Notes: generated from the sequence alone by a model not told the origin. Numbered from the stretch's first letter, positions 10,211-19,875 are shown. The stretch: 64,000 nt of DNA from Lysobacter silvisoli (GCF_003382365.1 NZ_QTSU01000004.1:124001-188000); one strand, 5' to 3'. Numbers and translations are program-made.

Positions 10211-11785
10211 ATGACCTCCGATCGCCTGCCCGTCCGCCGGGCGCTGCTCTCCGTCTCCGACAAGAGCGGCCTGCTCGAACTCGCCCGCGCCCTGGCCGCG
10301 CACAACGTCGAACTGCTCTCCACCGGCGGCACCGCCAAGGCCCTGCGCGACGCCGGCCTGGCCGTGCGCGACGTGGCCGAGGTCACCGGTTTCCCGGAAA
10401 TGATGGACGGCCGGGTCAAGACCCTGCACCCGCTGGTGCATGGCGGCCTGCTCGGCCGCGCCGGCATCGACGAAGCGGTGATGGCGCAGCACGGCATCGG
10501 CGCGATCGACCTGCTGGTGCTCAACCTGTATCCGTTCGAAAAAGTCTCGGCCAACCCCGACAGCTCGTTCGAGGACATCGTCGAAAACATCGACATCGGC
10601 GGCCCCGCCATGCTGCGTTCCGCGGCCAAGAACTTCGCCCGCGTCGCCGTCGCCACCGACCCGGCGCAGTACGCCGAGCTGATCGCCGAACTCGACGCCA
10701 ACGCCGGCACGCTCGCCGCCAAGACCCGCTTCGCCCTGTCGGTGGCCGCGTTCAACCGCGTCGCCCAGTACGATGCCTGCATCGCCAACTATCTGTCCTC
10801 GCTCGACGCCGACGGCGCGCGCAGCCAGCAGTTCCCGTCGCAGCAGCACAGCAACTTCGTCAAGGTCATGGACCTGCGCTACGGCGAAAACCCGCACCAG
10901 CAGGGCGCGTTCTACCGCGACCTGTATCCGGTGCCGGGCACCCTGGCCACCTTCAGCCAGTTGCAGGGCAAGGAGCTGAGCTACAACAACCTGGCCGACG
11001 CCGACGCCGCCTGGGAGTGCGTGCGCCAGTTCGAGCGCCCCGCCTGCGTGATCGTCAAGCACGCCAACCCCTGCGGCGTGGCCGAGGGCGTGGCCTGCGG
11101 CGACGCTTATGAGCTGGCCTACGCCACCGATCCCACCTCGGCCTTCGGCGGCATCATCGCCTTCAACACCCAGCTCGACGCCGCCACCGCCAAGGCCATC
11201 CTCGACCGCCAGTTCGTCGAGGTGCTGATCGCTCCGGATTACGACGAAGCCGCGCTGGCCTACTGCGCCAAGAAGGCCAATGTGCGCGTGCTGCGCATTC
11301 CGCACGGCGACGGCCGCAACAACGTCGACGTCAAGCGCGTGGGCTCGGGCCTGCTGATGCAGAGCGCCGACATCCGCGAAGTCGGCCGCGACGAGCTCAA
11401 GGTGGTCAGCAAGCTGGCGCCCACCGACGCGCAGCTGAGCGACCTGCTGTTCGCCTGGCGCATCGCCAAGTTCGTCAAATCCAATGCCATCGTCTACGCC
11501 CGCGACCACCGCAGCATCGGCATCGGCGCGGGCCAGATGAGCCGCGTGGTCTCGGCCAAGATCGCCGCGCTCAAGGCCGAGGAAGCCGGCCTGGTTGTGC
11601 CCGGCTCGGTGATGGCCTCCGACGCCTTCTTCCCGTTCCGCGACGGCATCGACGCCGCCGCCGCCGCCGGCGTGCGCGCGGTGATCCAGCCGGGCGGCTC
11701 CATGCGCGACGCCGAAGTCATCGCCGCCGCCGACGAGCACGGCCTGGCGATGGTGTTCACCGGCGTGCGCCACTTCCGCCACTGA
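10211..11785 (+). CDS. purH: Bifunctional AICAR transformylase / IMP cyclohydrolase
   Basis: 524 aa. Catalyses the last two steps of IMP synthesis: formylation of AICAR with 10-formyl-THF, then ring closure. The N-terminal MGS-like cyclohydrolase domain has [25 protein letters not shown] and [15 protein letters not shown]. The C-terminal transformylase domain has [24 protein letters not shown] and [12 protein letters not shown]. Followed after 2 nt by a GNAT gene and then purD, so this is a purine cluster. Confidence 0.98.
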   Translation: MTSDRLPVRRALLSVSDKSGLLELARALAAHNVELLSTGGTAKALRDAGLAVRDVAEVTGFPEMMDGRVKTLHPLVHGGLLGRAGIDEAVMAQHGIGAIDLLVLNLYPFEKVSANPDSSFEDIVENIDIGGPAMLRSAAKNFARVAVATDPAQYAELIAELDANAGTLAAKTRFALSVAAFNRVAQYDACIANYLSSLDADGARSQQFPSQQHSNFVKVMDLRYGENPHQQGAFYRDLYPVPGTLATFSQLQGKELSYNNLADADAAWECVRQFERPACVIVKHANPCGVAEGVACGDAYELAYATDPTSAFGGIIAFNTQLDAATAKAILDRQFVEVLIAPDYDEAALAYCAKKANVRVLRIPHGDGRNNVDVKRVGSGLLMQSADIREVGRDELKVVSKLAPTDAQLSDLLFAWRIAKFVKSNAIVYARDHRSIGIGAGQMSRVVSAKIAALKAEEAGLVVPGSVMASDAFFPFRDGIDAAAAAGVRAVIQPGGSMRDAEVIAAADEHGLAMVFTGVRHFRH

Positions 11786-11787
11786 GC

Positions 11788-12297
11788 ATGGCCGACCGCG
11801 GCGCGACCCTACGCGACGAACGCGCCGGCGACGCCGACGCGATCGGCCGTGTGGTCGCCGCGGCCTTCGCCGACCACCCGCACAGCCAGCAGACCGAACA
11901 CCGCATCGTCGACGCCTTGCGCGCCGCCGATGCGATGACGCTGTCGCTGGTGGCCGAGCGCGACGGCCATATCGTCGCCCACGCCGCCTGGTCGCCGGTG
12001 CGCATCGACGGCGCCGACATCGGCTGGTACGGCCTGGGCCCGGTCGCGGTGGCGCCGGCCGTACAGGGCCGCGGCATCGGCCGCGCCCTGGTCGAGGCCG
12101 GACTCGCGCGCCTGCGCACGCTGGGCGCGCGCGGCTGCGTGGTCGCCGGCGACCCCGGCTATTACGGACGCTTCGGCTTCCGCGCCGATCCCGCGCTGCG
12201 CTACCCCGGCCTGCCACCCGAGTACTTCATGGCCCTGTCCTTCGACGGCTTCGTTAGCGGCACGGTCGCCTATCACCCCGCCTTCGACACGCCCTGA
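11788..12297 (+). CDS. GNAT-family N-acetyltransferase
   Basis: 169 aa. Full GNAT fold: [20 protein letters not shown] at the N-terminus, then the acetyl-CoA-binding motif [20 protein letters not shown] (Q/RxxGxG/A). [12 protein letters not shown] segment near the C-terminus is typical of the YhbS-like subgroup. The substrate is unknown. It begins 2 nt after the purH stop and lies 67 nt before purD, so it is probably co-transcribed with the purine genes. Confidence 0.9.
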   Translation: MADRGATLRDERAGDADAIGRVVAAAFADHPHSQQTEHRIVDALRAADAMTLSLVAERDGHIVAHAAWSPVRIDGADIGWYGLGPVAVAPAVQGRGIGRALVEAGLARLRTLGARGCVVAGDPGYYGRFGFRADPALRYPGLPPEYFMALSFDGFVSGTVAYHPAFDTP

Positions 12298-12364
12298 CGT
12301 GCCGCTCGCGTAAAATTCGCATCCCCATCGGCGCGGCCCGCCGCGCGCTTTCGCAGGAGTAAGC

Positions 12365-13657
12365 ATGAAAGTCCTGGTCATCGGTTCCGGCGGACGCGAG
12401 CACGCGCTGGCCTGGAAGCTGGCGCAATCCCCGCGCATCGCCGAGGTGCTGGTCGCGCCCGGCAACGCCGGCACCGCCACCGAGCCCGGCTGCCGCAACG
12501 TGGCCGTGGCCGCCACCGACATCGACGGCCTGCTGCAACTGGCCGCCGACGAAGGCGTGGCCGTGACCGTGGTCGGCCCCGAGGCGCCGCTGGTGGCTGG
12601 CGTGGTCGACCGCTTCCGCGCCGACGGCCGCCGCATCTTCGGCCCCACCGCCGCCGCCGCGCAACTGGAAGGCAGCAAGGCCTACGCCAAGGACTTCCTG
12701 GCCCGGCACCGGATTCCGACCGCGCACTACGCCGTGCACACCCACGTCGAAGAAGCGCTGGAATACGTGCGCGAGAAAGGCGCGCCCATCGTCATCAAGG
12801 CCGACGGCCTGGCCGCGGGCAAGGGCGTCATCGTCGCCATGACCCTGGCCGAAGCCGAAGCCGCGATCACCGACATGCTCGCCGACTACGCCTTCGGCGC
12901 CGCCGGCGCGCGCGTGGTCATCGAGGAATTCCTGGACGGCGAGGAAGCCAGCTTCATCTCCATGGTCGACGGCCGCACCGCCCTGCCCATGGCGACCTCG
13001 CAGGACCACAAGCGCGTGTTTGATGGCGACACCGGCCCCAACACCGGCGGCATGGGCGCCTACTCGCCCGCGCCCGTGGTCACGCCCGAGGTGCACGCGC
13101 GGGTCATGCGCGAAGTCGTCGAGCCCACCGTCCAGGGCATGATCGCCGACGGCATCCCGTTCACCGGCTTCCTCTACGCCGGCCTGATGATCGACCACAG
13201 CGGCGCGCCCAAGGTCATCGAATTCAACGTGCGCTTCGGCGACCCCGAAACCCAGCCGGTGATGCTGCGCCTGCAGTCCGACCTGCTCGACCTGGTCGAA
13301 GCCGCCATCGACGGCCGCCTGGACCAGGCCACGGCGCAGTGGGACCCGCGTCCCTCGCTGGGCGTGGTCATGGCCGCCGAGAACTACCCCGAAACGCCGC
13401 GTACCGGCGACCCGATCAGCTCCTGGGACGTGCCCGTACCGGAGGACAGCAAGGTCTTCCACGCCGGCACCAAACTCGTCGACGGCCAGGTGCTCACCGC
13501 CGGCGGCCGCGTGCTCTGCGTCTGCGCCCTGGGCGAGAGCGTCGCCGACGCCCAGCACCGCGCCTACGAAGCCGTGGCCGGCATCTCCTGGCACGGCGAA
13601 TTCCACCGCCACGACATCGGCTGGCGCGCGATCGCGCGCGAACAACAAGCCGGCTGA
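12365..13657 (+). CDS. purD: Phosphoribosylamine-glycine ligase
   Basis: 430 aa, normal for GAR synthetase, the second step of de novo purine synthesis (ATP + glycine + phosphoribosylamine to GAR). Motifs: VLVIGSGGREHALAWKLAQS, VVGPEAPLVAGVVDRFR, the ATP-grasp segments IVIKADGLAAGKGVIVA and VVIEEFLDGEEASF, DHKRVFDGDTGPNTGGMGAYS, and VIEFNVRFGDPETQPVM. A GCAGGAG Shine-Dalgarno precedes the ATG. A perfect terminator follows. Confidence 0.98.
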   Translation: MKVLVIGSGGREHALAWKLAQSPRIAEVLVAPGNAGTATEPGCRNVAVAATDIDGLLQLAADEGVAVTVVGPEAPLVAGVVDRFRADGRRIFGPTAAAAQLEGSKAYAKDFLARHRIPTAHYAVHTHVEEALEYVREKGAPIVIKADGLAAGKGVIVAMTLAEAEAAITDMLADYAFGAAGARVVIEEFLDGEEASFISMVDGRTALPMATSQDHKRVFDGDTGPNTGGMGAYSPAPVVTPEVHARVMREVVEPTVQGMIADGIPFTGFLYAGLMIDHSGAPKVIEFNVRFGDPETQPVMLRLQSDLLDLVEAAIDGRLDQATAQWDPRPSLGVVMAAENYPETPRTGDPISSWDVPVPEDSKVFHAGTKLVDGQVLTAGGRVLCVCALGESVADAQHRAYEAVAGISWHGEFHRHDIGWRAIAREQQAG

Positions 13658-13669
13658 GCGCCAGCGCAA

Positions 13670-13706
13670 AAACGAAACGGCCGGGGCGATCCCGGCCGTT
13701 TCGTTT
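13670..13706 (+). terminator. Terminator after purD
   Basis: A perfect 16-bp stem (AAACGAAACGGCCGGG at 13670-13685, complement at 13691-13706) has a 5-nt loop. Its own stem ends in TTTCGTTT, and the A-rich left arm also lets it work for the convergent minus-strand gene. Confidence 0.9.
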
Positions 13707-13711
13707 CAGAC

Positions 13712-13740
13712 TGTAGGAGCGGCGCAAGCCGCGACCACGA
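13712..13740. repeat. GTAGGAGCGGCG-type short repeat
   Basis: Single copy directly after the purD terminator, same family as the cluster at 9477-9640. Confidence 0.75.
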
Positions 13741-13774
13741 CATCGCAGTCGCCGGCGCCGCTCTCCGCCAGCAA

Positions 13775-14056
13775 CTAATGCACCGCCCCCGCCGCCTCCT
13801 CAGGCGCCGGCTGCAGCGACACCGCCACCTCTTCCAGCTCCGCGATCTCCTTATCCAGCGCCTCGTACAACTCGCCCTGGCGCGTCATCAATTCCTCGAT
13901 CCGCTGCGCCTGCTTGAGCTTCTTCAGCTCGCCGTCGAACAACAGCCACTGCGCCGTCAGCTGCTCCACATAGTTCTTGGAGTAGTGGCGCATTTCCTTG
14001 AGCTGGTTCAACGTCGCATTCACGTGATCCAAAGGCGTCTTGGTATCGGCGGACAT
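13775..14056 (-). CDS. Small coiled-coil protein of unknown function
   Basis: 93 aa, not recognised. Soluble, charged and almost entirely helical: heptad-like stretches run from about residue 12 to 78 (ATLNQLKEMRHYSKNYVEQL, then ELKKLKQAQRIEELMTRQ). No signal peptide or cysteines. A GAGG Shine-Dalgarno precedes its ATG. It stands alone between purD and the transporter-acyltransferase gene, in convergent orientation to purD. Confidence 0.75.
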   Translation of the reverse strand: MSADTKTPLDHVNATLNQLKEMRHYSKNYVEQLTAQWLLFDGELKKLKQAQRIEELMTRQGELYEALDKEIAELEEVAVSLQPAPEEAAGAVH

Positions 14057-14360
14057 GGCAACCTCCTCTTCGCTAGTTCAGCCGCCAGGGTATCCAGGCC
14101 AAGCTGGCTGGACGCGAAACACAGCGCGCGCTCTTCACCCTGCCTAGACGACGCCGTGCGGTTCCGCGAACCGGCGTACAGAAGGGGCGCGGCCGGATCG
14201 CCGCCCCACCCGGTCTAGGCCCGCTAATCCGCCCAGGCTACTTTTCCGCTACCCCGCCGGCCCCGCTACTCCCGGACTAGGGGCTTTGCTAGGCTCGCCC
14301 GGCGAATCCTTCGCGCGAGCCGCACATCGACGTGCGGACCTGACCGGACCTGCAGGCCGC
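14057..14360. other. Intergenic region, no gene seen
   Basis: 304 nt between divergent genes. It must hold the promoters of both, but I see only weak TAG-rich hexamers (for example TAGGCT near 14290) and no clear operator or hairpin. Confidence 0.4.
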
Positions 14361-16241
14361 ATGGCGCACAACCAGTTCGAGCTGCTCAAGCAACGGCGCT
14401 TCCTGCCGTTCTTCCTGACCCAGGCCCTGGGCGCGTTCAACGACAACGTCTACCGGCAGGCGATCATCGGCCTGTTGGGCTATATGAGCGTGAGTGCGGC
14501 CGACAAGACGCTGTACACCAACCTGGCGCCGGCGATCTTCATCCTGCCCTACTTCCTGTTCTCGGCCACCGCCGGCCAGATCGCCGAGAAGCTGGAGAAG
14601 TCCCGGCTGATCCGGATCACGACCACGATGGAAATCGTGATCATGTCGTTGGCGGCGATCGGCTTCTTCACCCACAACCTGATCGTGCTGTTGGCGGCGC
14701 TGTTCTGCACCGGCCTGCAATCGACGCTGTTCGGGCCGGTGAAGTACTCGATCCTGCCCTCGGTGCTCAAGCCCGAGGAACTGACCGGCGGCAACGGTTT
14801 GGTCGAGATGGGCACTTCGATCTCGATCCTGATCGGCATGATTTTCGGCGGCCTGATTTTCAAGATCGCCGGCGACCACGGCCCGACCGTGGCGGCGGTG
14901 ACGATCATCGCCTTGGCCATCACCGGCAACTTGGTCAGCCGGGCGATTCCGCGTGCCGAGGCGGGCGCGCCAGAGTTGAAGATCAACTGGAACCCTATCC
15001 CCGAGTCGGTGGCCATCGTGCGCCTGGCGCGCAAGCAGGTCGCGGTACGCAACTCGATTTTGGGCGTGTCCTGGTTCTGGTTCGTGGGCACCGTACTGAC
15101 CGGCAACATCCCCAACTACACCGAAATCCACCTCGGCATGGGCGATTGGTACGTGTTCCCGTTGGCGCTGTTTTCCATCGGCACCGGCGTGGGCTCGATG
15201 CTGTGCGAAAAGCTGTCGGCGCGCACCGTGGAAATCGGTCTGGTGCCGCTGGGCGCATTCGGCATCAGCGCCTTCCTGTTCGACCTGTACTTCGCCCGCA
15301 CCGGCCTGCCGGCGGTCACCGGCCTGGACGTGGCCGGATTCATGCAGCAGCCGGGCAGCTGGCGCATCGTGATCGACTTGGTCGGCATCGGCCTGTTCAC
15401 GGGCTTCTTCGTCGTCCCCCTGTTCGCCCTGATCCAAAGCCGCACGCCGAAGAACGAACTCTCGCGCGTGATCGCCGGCATGAACATCCAGAACGCGGCC
15501 TTCATCGTGCTGGCGGCGGTGCTGGGCCTGGTGGTGCAGCGCTTCTTCCACTGGACCATTCCGCAGGTGTTCCTGGCCCTGGCCGTGGCCAATGCGCTGG
15601 TGGCGATCTGGATCTTCACCCTGGTGCCCGAATTCCTGATGCGCTTCCTGAGCTGGGTGTTCGTGCGCACGCTGTACCGGCTGCGCGCGCAGGGCATGGA
15701 GCGGATTCCCGACGAGGGCCCGGCGCTGATCGTGTGCAACCACGTCAGCTACATGGACGCGCTGATCCTCAGCGCCAGCGTGCCGCGGCCGGTGCGTTTC
15801 GTCATGTACTACAAGATCTTCAACATTCCGGTGATGAGCTGGATCTTCCGCACCGCCAAGGCCATTCCGATCGCCGGCGCCAAGGAGAACCCGGAGGTGA
15901 TGCGGCGCGCGTTCGAGGAGATCGAGGCCGCGCTGGCCGACGGCCAGCTGGTGGGCATCTTCCCCGAGGGCGCGCTGACCCGCGACGGCGAGATCGCCAC
16001 CTTCAAGTCCGGCGTGGAGCACATCCTGGCCAAGAACCCGGTGCCGGTGATCCCGATGGCGCTGCGCGGCATGTGGAGCAGCATGTGGAGCCGCCGCGAC
16101 TCGCGCCTGGGCCGCATGCGCGTGCCGCGCCGCTTCCGCGCCCATGTCGAGGTCATCGCGGGCGCGCCGGTAGCCGCGGCGGACGCCAGCGCCGAGCAGC
16201 TGGAGGCGCAGGTGCGGGCCCGGCGCGGCAGCGACGCGTGA
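14361..16241 (+). CDS. LplT/Aas-like fusion: MFS lysophospholipid transporter plus PlsC acyltransferase
   Basis: 626 aa with two parts. The N-terminal ~420 residues are a 12-helix MFS transporter beginning with the LplT-like FLPFFLTQALGAFNDNVYRQ. The C-terminal ~200 residues are a PlsC/LPLAT acyltransferase with the HX4D motif NHVSYMD (His461, Asp466), FVMYYKIF and FPEGALTRDG. Such fusions import lysophospholipid across the inner membrane and re-acylate it, a phospholipid repair system. The AMP-ligase domain of E. coli Aas is absent, so the acyl donor is uncertain. The ATG at 14361 fits the family; the 25-residue upstream extension does not. Confidence 0.88.
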   Translation: MAHNQFELLKQRRFLPFFLTQALGAFNDNVYRQAIIGLLGYMSVSAADKTLYTNLAPAIFILPYFLFSATAGQIAEKLEKSRLIRITTTMEIVIMSLAAIGFFTHNLIVLLAALFCTGLQSTLFGPVKYSILPSVLKPEELTGGNGLVEMGTSISILIGMIFGGLIFKIAGDHGPTVAAVTIIALAITGNLVSRAIPRAEAGAPELKINWNPIPESVAIVRLARKQVAVRNSILGVSWFWFVGTVLTGNIPNYTEIHLGMGDWYVFPLALFSIGTGVGSMLCEKLSARTVEIGLVPLGAFGISAFLFDLYFARTGLPAVTGLDVAGFMQQPGSWRIVIDLVGIGLFTGFFVVPLFALIQSRTPKNELSRVIAGMNIQNAAFIVLAAVLGLVVQRFFHWTIPQVFLALAVANALVAIWIFTLVPEFLMRFLSWVFVRTLYRLRAQGMERIPDEGPALIVCNHVSYMDALILSASVPRPVRFVMYYKIFNIPVMSWIFRTAKAIPIAGAKENPEVMRRAFEEIEAALADGQLVGIFPEGALTRDGEIATFKSGVEHILAKNPVPVIPMALRGMWSSMWSRRDSRLGRMRVPRRFRAHVEVIAGAPVAAADASAEQLEAQVRARRGSDA

Positions 16242-16285
16242 TCGTGGGGCGACGGTCGCCATGACGGCCACCGCCTGGGCGTAAA

Positions 16286-16328
16286 GCCCTGAAAACAGGG
16301 CCCGCGGGACTGACAGCCGTCGCGGGCC
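16286..16328 (+). terminator. Possible weak terminator hairpins after the transporter-acyltransferase gene
   Basis: Two adjacent hairpins, GCCCTG-AAAA-CAGGGC (16286-16301) and an 8-bp GGCCCGCG stem (16299-16328), but no U tract. The second overlaps the proposed promoter of the next gene. Confidence 0.35.
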
Positions 16329-16339
16329 GCTGCTAGGAT
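16310..16339 (+). promoter_or_regulatory. Putative sigma-70 promoter of the CD225-DUF2752 cluster
   Basis: CTGACA at 16310-16315 (5/6 to TTGACA), 18-nt spacer, TAGGAT at 16334-16339, about 60 nt before the gene start. GAGGGG at 16388-16393 is the likely Shine-Dalgarno. Confidence 0.5.
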
Positions 16340-16398
16340 GCGCCCAGGGGCGTCGGCGGGAAGCCGGCGATCACAATAACGACTCAGAGGGGACACCC

Positions 16399-16728
16399 AT
16401 GAACATGCCGCCGTCGGCCGCGCCCGCGCAGCCCATTCCCAACTACCTGGCCTGGTCGATCAGCATGACCGTGCTGGGCTTCTGTCTGTGCTGCATCATC
16501 GGTTGCGCGCCGGGCATCGTCGGCATCGTGTACGGCTCGCAGGTCAACAGCAAGGCCAACCAGGGCGACCTGGAAGGCGCGCGCAAAGCCTCCGAGAACG
16601 CCAAGATCTGGTGCTGGGTGGCCACCGCCGTGGTCGCGCTGGGCCTGCTGCTCAACATCGGCAGCTTCATGATGGGCGGCACCGCTCAGTACATGGAAAT
16701 GATGCAGCAGATGCAGAACGCGCGCTGA
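16399..16728 (+). CDS. CD225/dispanin family membrane protein (first copy)
   Basis: 109 aa. Two hydrophobic helices (about residues 15-43 and 72-95) joined by a cytoplasmic loop containing the CD225 signature IVYGSQVNSKANQGDLEGAR. The first helix is cysteine-rich (CLCCIIGCAPG), as in many CD225 proteins, where cysteines may be lipidated. The bacterial role is unknown. It is followed immediately by a DUF2752 gene and then a second CD225 gene. Confidence 0.85.
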   Translation: MNMPPSAAPAQPIPNYLAWSISMTVLGFCLCCIIGCAPGIVGIVYGSQVNSKANQGDLEGARKASENAKIWCWVATAVVALGLLLNIGSFMMGGTAQYMEMMQQMQNAR

Positions 16729-16729
16729 G

Positions 16730-17158
16730 ATGAGCGCGTTGCGTCAGCCCCGGTGGCGCGGATGGCATGCGGCGGCAGGCGCCGCCGCGGTCGCCGCAGC
16801 CGGGGCCGGCGTGTGGGTGTTGCGGCGCGTGGATCCCAACGCGCCCGACAGCCCGCTGCCGGGTTGTCTGTTCTATCACTTCACCGGCCTGTACTGCCCG
16901 GGCTGCGGGTCCACGCGTGCGCTGCACGGCCTGGTCCACGGCGACCTGGGCCAGTTCCTGGCGATGAACCCGCTGCTGGCGGTGGTGATGCCCGCGCTGC
17001 CGCTGCTGGTCCTGCACGGCATGGGCTACCGCCTGCCGCTGCCCAAGCGCGCCATCGACACCCTGCTCAGCGCCAAGTTCTGGTTGGGCCTGATGGGCGG
17101 TTACTGGGTGCTGCGCAACCTGCCGTGGTGGCCTTTCTCCTGGCTGGCGCCGGGCTGA
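16730..17158 (+). CDS. DUF2752 membrane protein
   Basis: 142 aa. The family hallmark YCPGCGSTRALHGLVHGD follows a short hydrophobic N-terminal helix. Two further hydrophobic stretches complete a small integral membrane protein. Function unknown. It starts 1 nt after the stop of the CD225 gene and ends 30 nt before the second CD225 gene, so the three form one transcription unit. Confidence 0.85.
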   Translation: MSALRQPRWRGWHAAAGAAAVAAAGAGVWVLRRVDPNAPDSPLPGCLFYHFTGLYCPGCGSTRALHGLVHGDLGQFLAMNPLLAVVMPALPLLVLHGMGYRLPLPKRAIDTLLSAKFWLGLMGGYWVLRNLPWWPFSWLAPG

Positions 17159-17187
17159 TCGCGCGCCGATCCGCAATCGAGTAATCC

Positions 17188-17469
17188 ATGAACGCACCGC
17201 ACGGCGAATACGTCCCCAATCACCTGGTCTGGGCGATCCTGACCACGCTGTTCTGCTGCCTGCCACTGGGCATCGTGTCCATCGTGTATGCCGCGCAGGT
17301 CGACGGCAAACGCGCCGCGGGCGACATCGTCGGCGCGCGCGCGGCCTCGCGCTCGGCCGGCAACTGGGCGCTGGCCTCGGCGCTGGCGGTGCCGGTGGCG
17401 CTGACCCTGTGGTTCCTGTTCTTCGGCGGGCTGGCGGTGATGGGCGCGATGTTGGAAGGGACGCGCTGA
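17188..17469 (+). CDS. CD225/dispanin family membrane protein (second copy)
   Basis: 93 aa, a paralogue of the gene at 16399: two helices around IVYAAQVDGKRAAGDIVGAR, with ATLFCCLPLG-type cysteines (LFCCLPLG) in the first helix. CD225 proteins are known for hairpin insertion and oligomerisation in membranes. The paired copies may form a hetero-oligomer with the DUF2752 protein (inference). Confidence 0.85.
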   Translation: MNAPHGEYVPNHLVWAILTTLFCCLPLGIVSIVYAAQVDGKRAAGDIVGARAASRSAGNWALASALAVPVALTLWFLFFGGLAVMGAMLEGTR

Positions 17470-17512
17470 GTCGCCTTCTCAGCGCTCAATGAGCATGACG
17501 CTGAAGTCTCTG

Positions 17513-17545
17513 GATCCCGCTTCCGCGGGGATGACGAATCGGATT
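17513..17545. repeat. Diverged single REP-like element
   Basis: Contains the hairpin ATCCCGCTTCCGCGGGGAT followed by GACG, the diverged form of the elements at 5132 and 7968. It lies between the convergent CD225 and ampE genes. Confidence 0.6.
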
Positions 17546-17587
17546 TACCGCCAGGTTTGGCCGCAATAATCCGCTAATCGCCCAAGC

Positions 17588-18484
17588 TCAACTCACGAAG
17601 CCCGCAATCACGAACAGCGCCAGCACCGCCAGCCACACCAGCAGGCTGCGCCAGACCAGGCTCATCGCATCGCGCAGTTCCGGCAGCTCCGAGGCCACCA
17701 GCGCGCTGCCGCCTTCCTCGGCGTATTCGGCGGCCTCTTCGGCCAGCTCGGTACGCACGCTCGCGCGTGCGACCGCGCCCAGGAAGCGGTTGTCCAGATT
17801 GAACGAGGCGCCGCCGGATTCGCGCCAGGCGCCGATCACGGTGTCGAAATTGCCGACCAGGGCCATGGCCAGGGTCAGCAGTTGCGCCACCGGCCATTCC
17901 AGGATCGCCAGCAGGGTGCGCGCGCCCGCGCCGGTCTCGCCGGGCACTTCGCGCGCGGCCTCGCCTTCCACCGCCAGCGCGGTCAGGCGGTACAGCACCG
18001 CGCCGAACGGGCCCAGCAGCAGGAACCAGAACAGCACGCCGAACCAGCGCCGCAGCGCGTTGCGGAACACCGCTTCCACCAGCGAGCCGCCGTCCAGCGA
18101 CGGCGTCTCGCCTTCCGGCCACAGCCGCGCCGCGGCCTCGCGCCGCGACAGCGGGTCGCGCGCGGCGACGATCGCGTCCACGTCCAGGTCCAGATCGCGC
18201 GGCCCCCAGACGTAGAACAGCACCACCACGCCGAACACCAGCCCGGCCAGGCCGTACAGGGGTTCGTCCAGCGCCAGTTGGAACAGGCCCACCGCCAGCA
18301 GCGGCGGCAACAGGGCCAGGGCGATGCCCCAGCGGCCGCGCCACAGGCTGTCTTCGGGGAAACGCGAGCCCAGCCAGCGCAGCCAATCGGCGTACCAGGC
18401 GTAGTGCCGCACCGAGGCCGCCAGCGATTGCGCCAAGTGGCCCAGCACGAGCGCGACGACGGCGGCGATCAGCGTTTCTGACAT
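17588..18484 (-). CDS. ampE: AmpE-like inner membrane protein
   Basis: 298 aa, related to AmpE and the CobD/CbiB fold. N-terminal LIAAVVALVLGHLAQSL, four or five hydrophobic segments, and the internal conserved RHYAWYADWLRW and RWFGVLFWFLLLGPFGAVLYR regions. AmpE is a membrane protein linked to AmpD and beta-lactamase regulation in enterobacteria and Pseudomonas. There is no ampD next to it here, so a beta-lactam role is not shown. Confidence 0.8.
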   Translation of the reverse strand: MSETLIAAVVALVLGHLAQSLAASVRHYAWYADWLRWLGSRFPEDSLWRGRWGIALALLPPLLAVGLFQLALDEPLYGLAGLVFGVVVLFYVWGPRDLDLDVDAIVAARDPLSRREAAARLWPEGETPSLDGGSLVEAVFRNALRRWFGVLFWFLLLGPFGAVLYRLTALAVEGEAAREVPGETGAGARTLLAILEWPVAQLLTLAMALVGNFDTVIGAWRESGGASFNLDNRFLGAVARASVRTELAEEAAEYAEEGGSALVASELPELRDAMSLVWRSLLVWLAVLALFVIAGFVS

Positions 18485-18532
18485 TGCGGCGCGGCTCCCG
18501 GCGAATAACGTCTCAGCCGATTCTACCGTGGC

Positions 18533-19501
18533 TCAACGCGACGCACGCTCCTCGGCGGCCGCCAGCCAGCGGTCGATCAGCCAGCGCGAGATCGAGATGC
18601 TGGGCGACAGCAGCGGGCCTTCGTCGTCCTCGGCCGGCGGGCGCTCGCCGCGGCGCTGCGCCTGGCGCACCTCCTCGGCGGTGAACCAGCGCGCTTCCTC
18701 CAGCTCGTCGCCCACCTGCGGCTCGCCGGGCACGGCATCGGCGAAGAAACCCAGCATCAGCGCGCCCGGGAAGGGCCAGGGCTGCGAAGCCAGGTAACGG
18801 CAGCGCAGCACCTGCACGCCGGCCTCCTCGCGCACCTCGCGGGCCACGGTCTGCTCCAGCGATTCGCCGGGCTCGACGAAGCCGGCCAGCACCGAATAGC
18901 GGCGCGCCGGCCAACCGGTCTGGCGCCCGAGCAGCAGGCGCTCGCCGTCGCTGACGGCCACGATCACGGCAGGGTCGGTGCGCGGATAGTGTTCGGTCTC
19001 GCACTGCGTGCAGCGGCCTTGCCAGCCGCCGCGCGAGAACGCGACTTCGCCGCCGCACACGCCGCAATGGCGATTGCGGCTGCGCCAATGTTGCAACGCG
19101 CGCGCCTGGGCGAACACGCTGGCGTGCAGCGCCGGCCAATAGGCGGCGGCCGCGCGCAACTCGACCCGGCGCGGCGCTTCGAATGCGGTCAATGCGGCGT
19201 CCAGCGCGAACCAGGCGCCGCCGTCGGGCGCCAGGCCCAGGAACACGGCCGCGCCCACGCCGCCGGGGCCGGCGCTGAGCTCGGCACCGGTGGGCGCCAG
19301 CAGCGCGCGGTCCTCGTCGGCCAGGGCCTGGCCGGACTCGTCCAGCAGGATCACCCGCGCGGTGGACCACAGCGCGGTCAGCGCCTCGGGCTGGTCGCGC
19401 AGGTGGTCGGCACGGTCCAGCGCGGCGCGGCAAGCCGCGTCGCTACCGGCTTCGACGAAGGCGAACGGCGCGCGCTCGGTGGGGTCGGCGGGCTGGCTCA
19501 C
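18533..19501 (-). CDS. nudC: NAD+ diphosphatase / RNA de-NADding enzyme NudC
   Basis: 322 aa. Hydrolyses NAD(H) to NMN(H) and AMP and removes NAD caps from RNA. The zinc site is CGVC followed by CTQC. The Nudix box [20 protein letters not shown] is intact (Gx5Ex7REUxEExGU), and the NudC-specific [18 protein letters not shown] (SQPWPFPxS-like motif) follows. The start overlaps the erpA stop by ATGA, so it is coupled to erpA. Confidence 0.95.
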   Translation of the reverse strand: MSQPADPTERAPFAFVEAGSDAACRAALDRADHLRDQPEALTALWSTARVILLDESGQALADEDRALLAPTGAELSAGPGGVGAAVFLGLAPDGGAWFALDAALTAFEAPRRVELRAAAAYWPALHASVFAQARALQHWRSRNRHCGVCGGEVAFSRGGWQGRCTQCETEHYPRTDPAVIVAVSDGERLLLGRQTGWPARRYSVLAGFVEPGESLEQTVAREVREEAGVQVLRCRYLASQPWPFPGALMLGFFADAVPGEPQVGDELEEARWFTAEEVRQAQRRGERPPAEDDEGPLLSPSISISRWLIDRWLAAAEERASR

Positions 19502-19875
19502 ACCGCGAACGAGGAACCGCAGCCGCAGGTGGTCTTGGCGTTCGGATTGCGGATCACGAACTGCGCACCGTGCAGGCTCTCGGTGTAATCGACCACCGCG
19601 CCCATCAGGTACTGCAGGCTCAGCGGGTCCACCAGCAGGGTCACGCCGTCGGTCTGCACCGTCAGGTCGTCCTCGCCCTGTTGCTCGTCGAATTCGAAAC
19701 CGTACTGGAAGCCCGAACAGCCGCCGCCCTGGATGTAGACGCGCAGCTTCAGCGCCGCATTGCCTTCTTCGGCGATCAGCTCGCGGACCTTGGCCGCGGC
19801 CGAGGCGGTGAATTCCAGCGGGCGCTCCAGCGACTGGTAGCCGGGCGCGGTGGGCAGAGCGGTGAGCGTTTCCAT
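19498..19875 (-). CDS. erpA: Iron-sulfur cluster insertion protein ErpA
   Basis: 125 aa, A-type carrier that delivers [4Fe-4S] clusters to essential enzymes such as IspG/IspH. The three cysteine ligands are present: [11 protein letters not shown] and the C-terminal TTCGCGSSF. The N-terminus is about 10 residues longer than E. coli ErpA. It sits between the bactofilin cluster and nudC on the minus strand, and overlaps nudC by 4 nt. Confidence 0.95.
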   Translation of the reverse strand: METLTALPTAPGYQSLERPLEFTASAAAKVRELIAEEGNAALKLRVYIQGGGCSGFQYGFEFDEQQGEDDLTVQTDGVTLLVDPLSLQYLMGAVVDYTESLHGAQFVIRNPNAKTTCGCGSSFAV

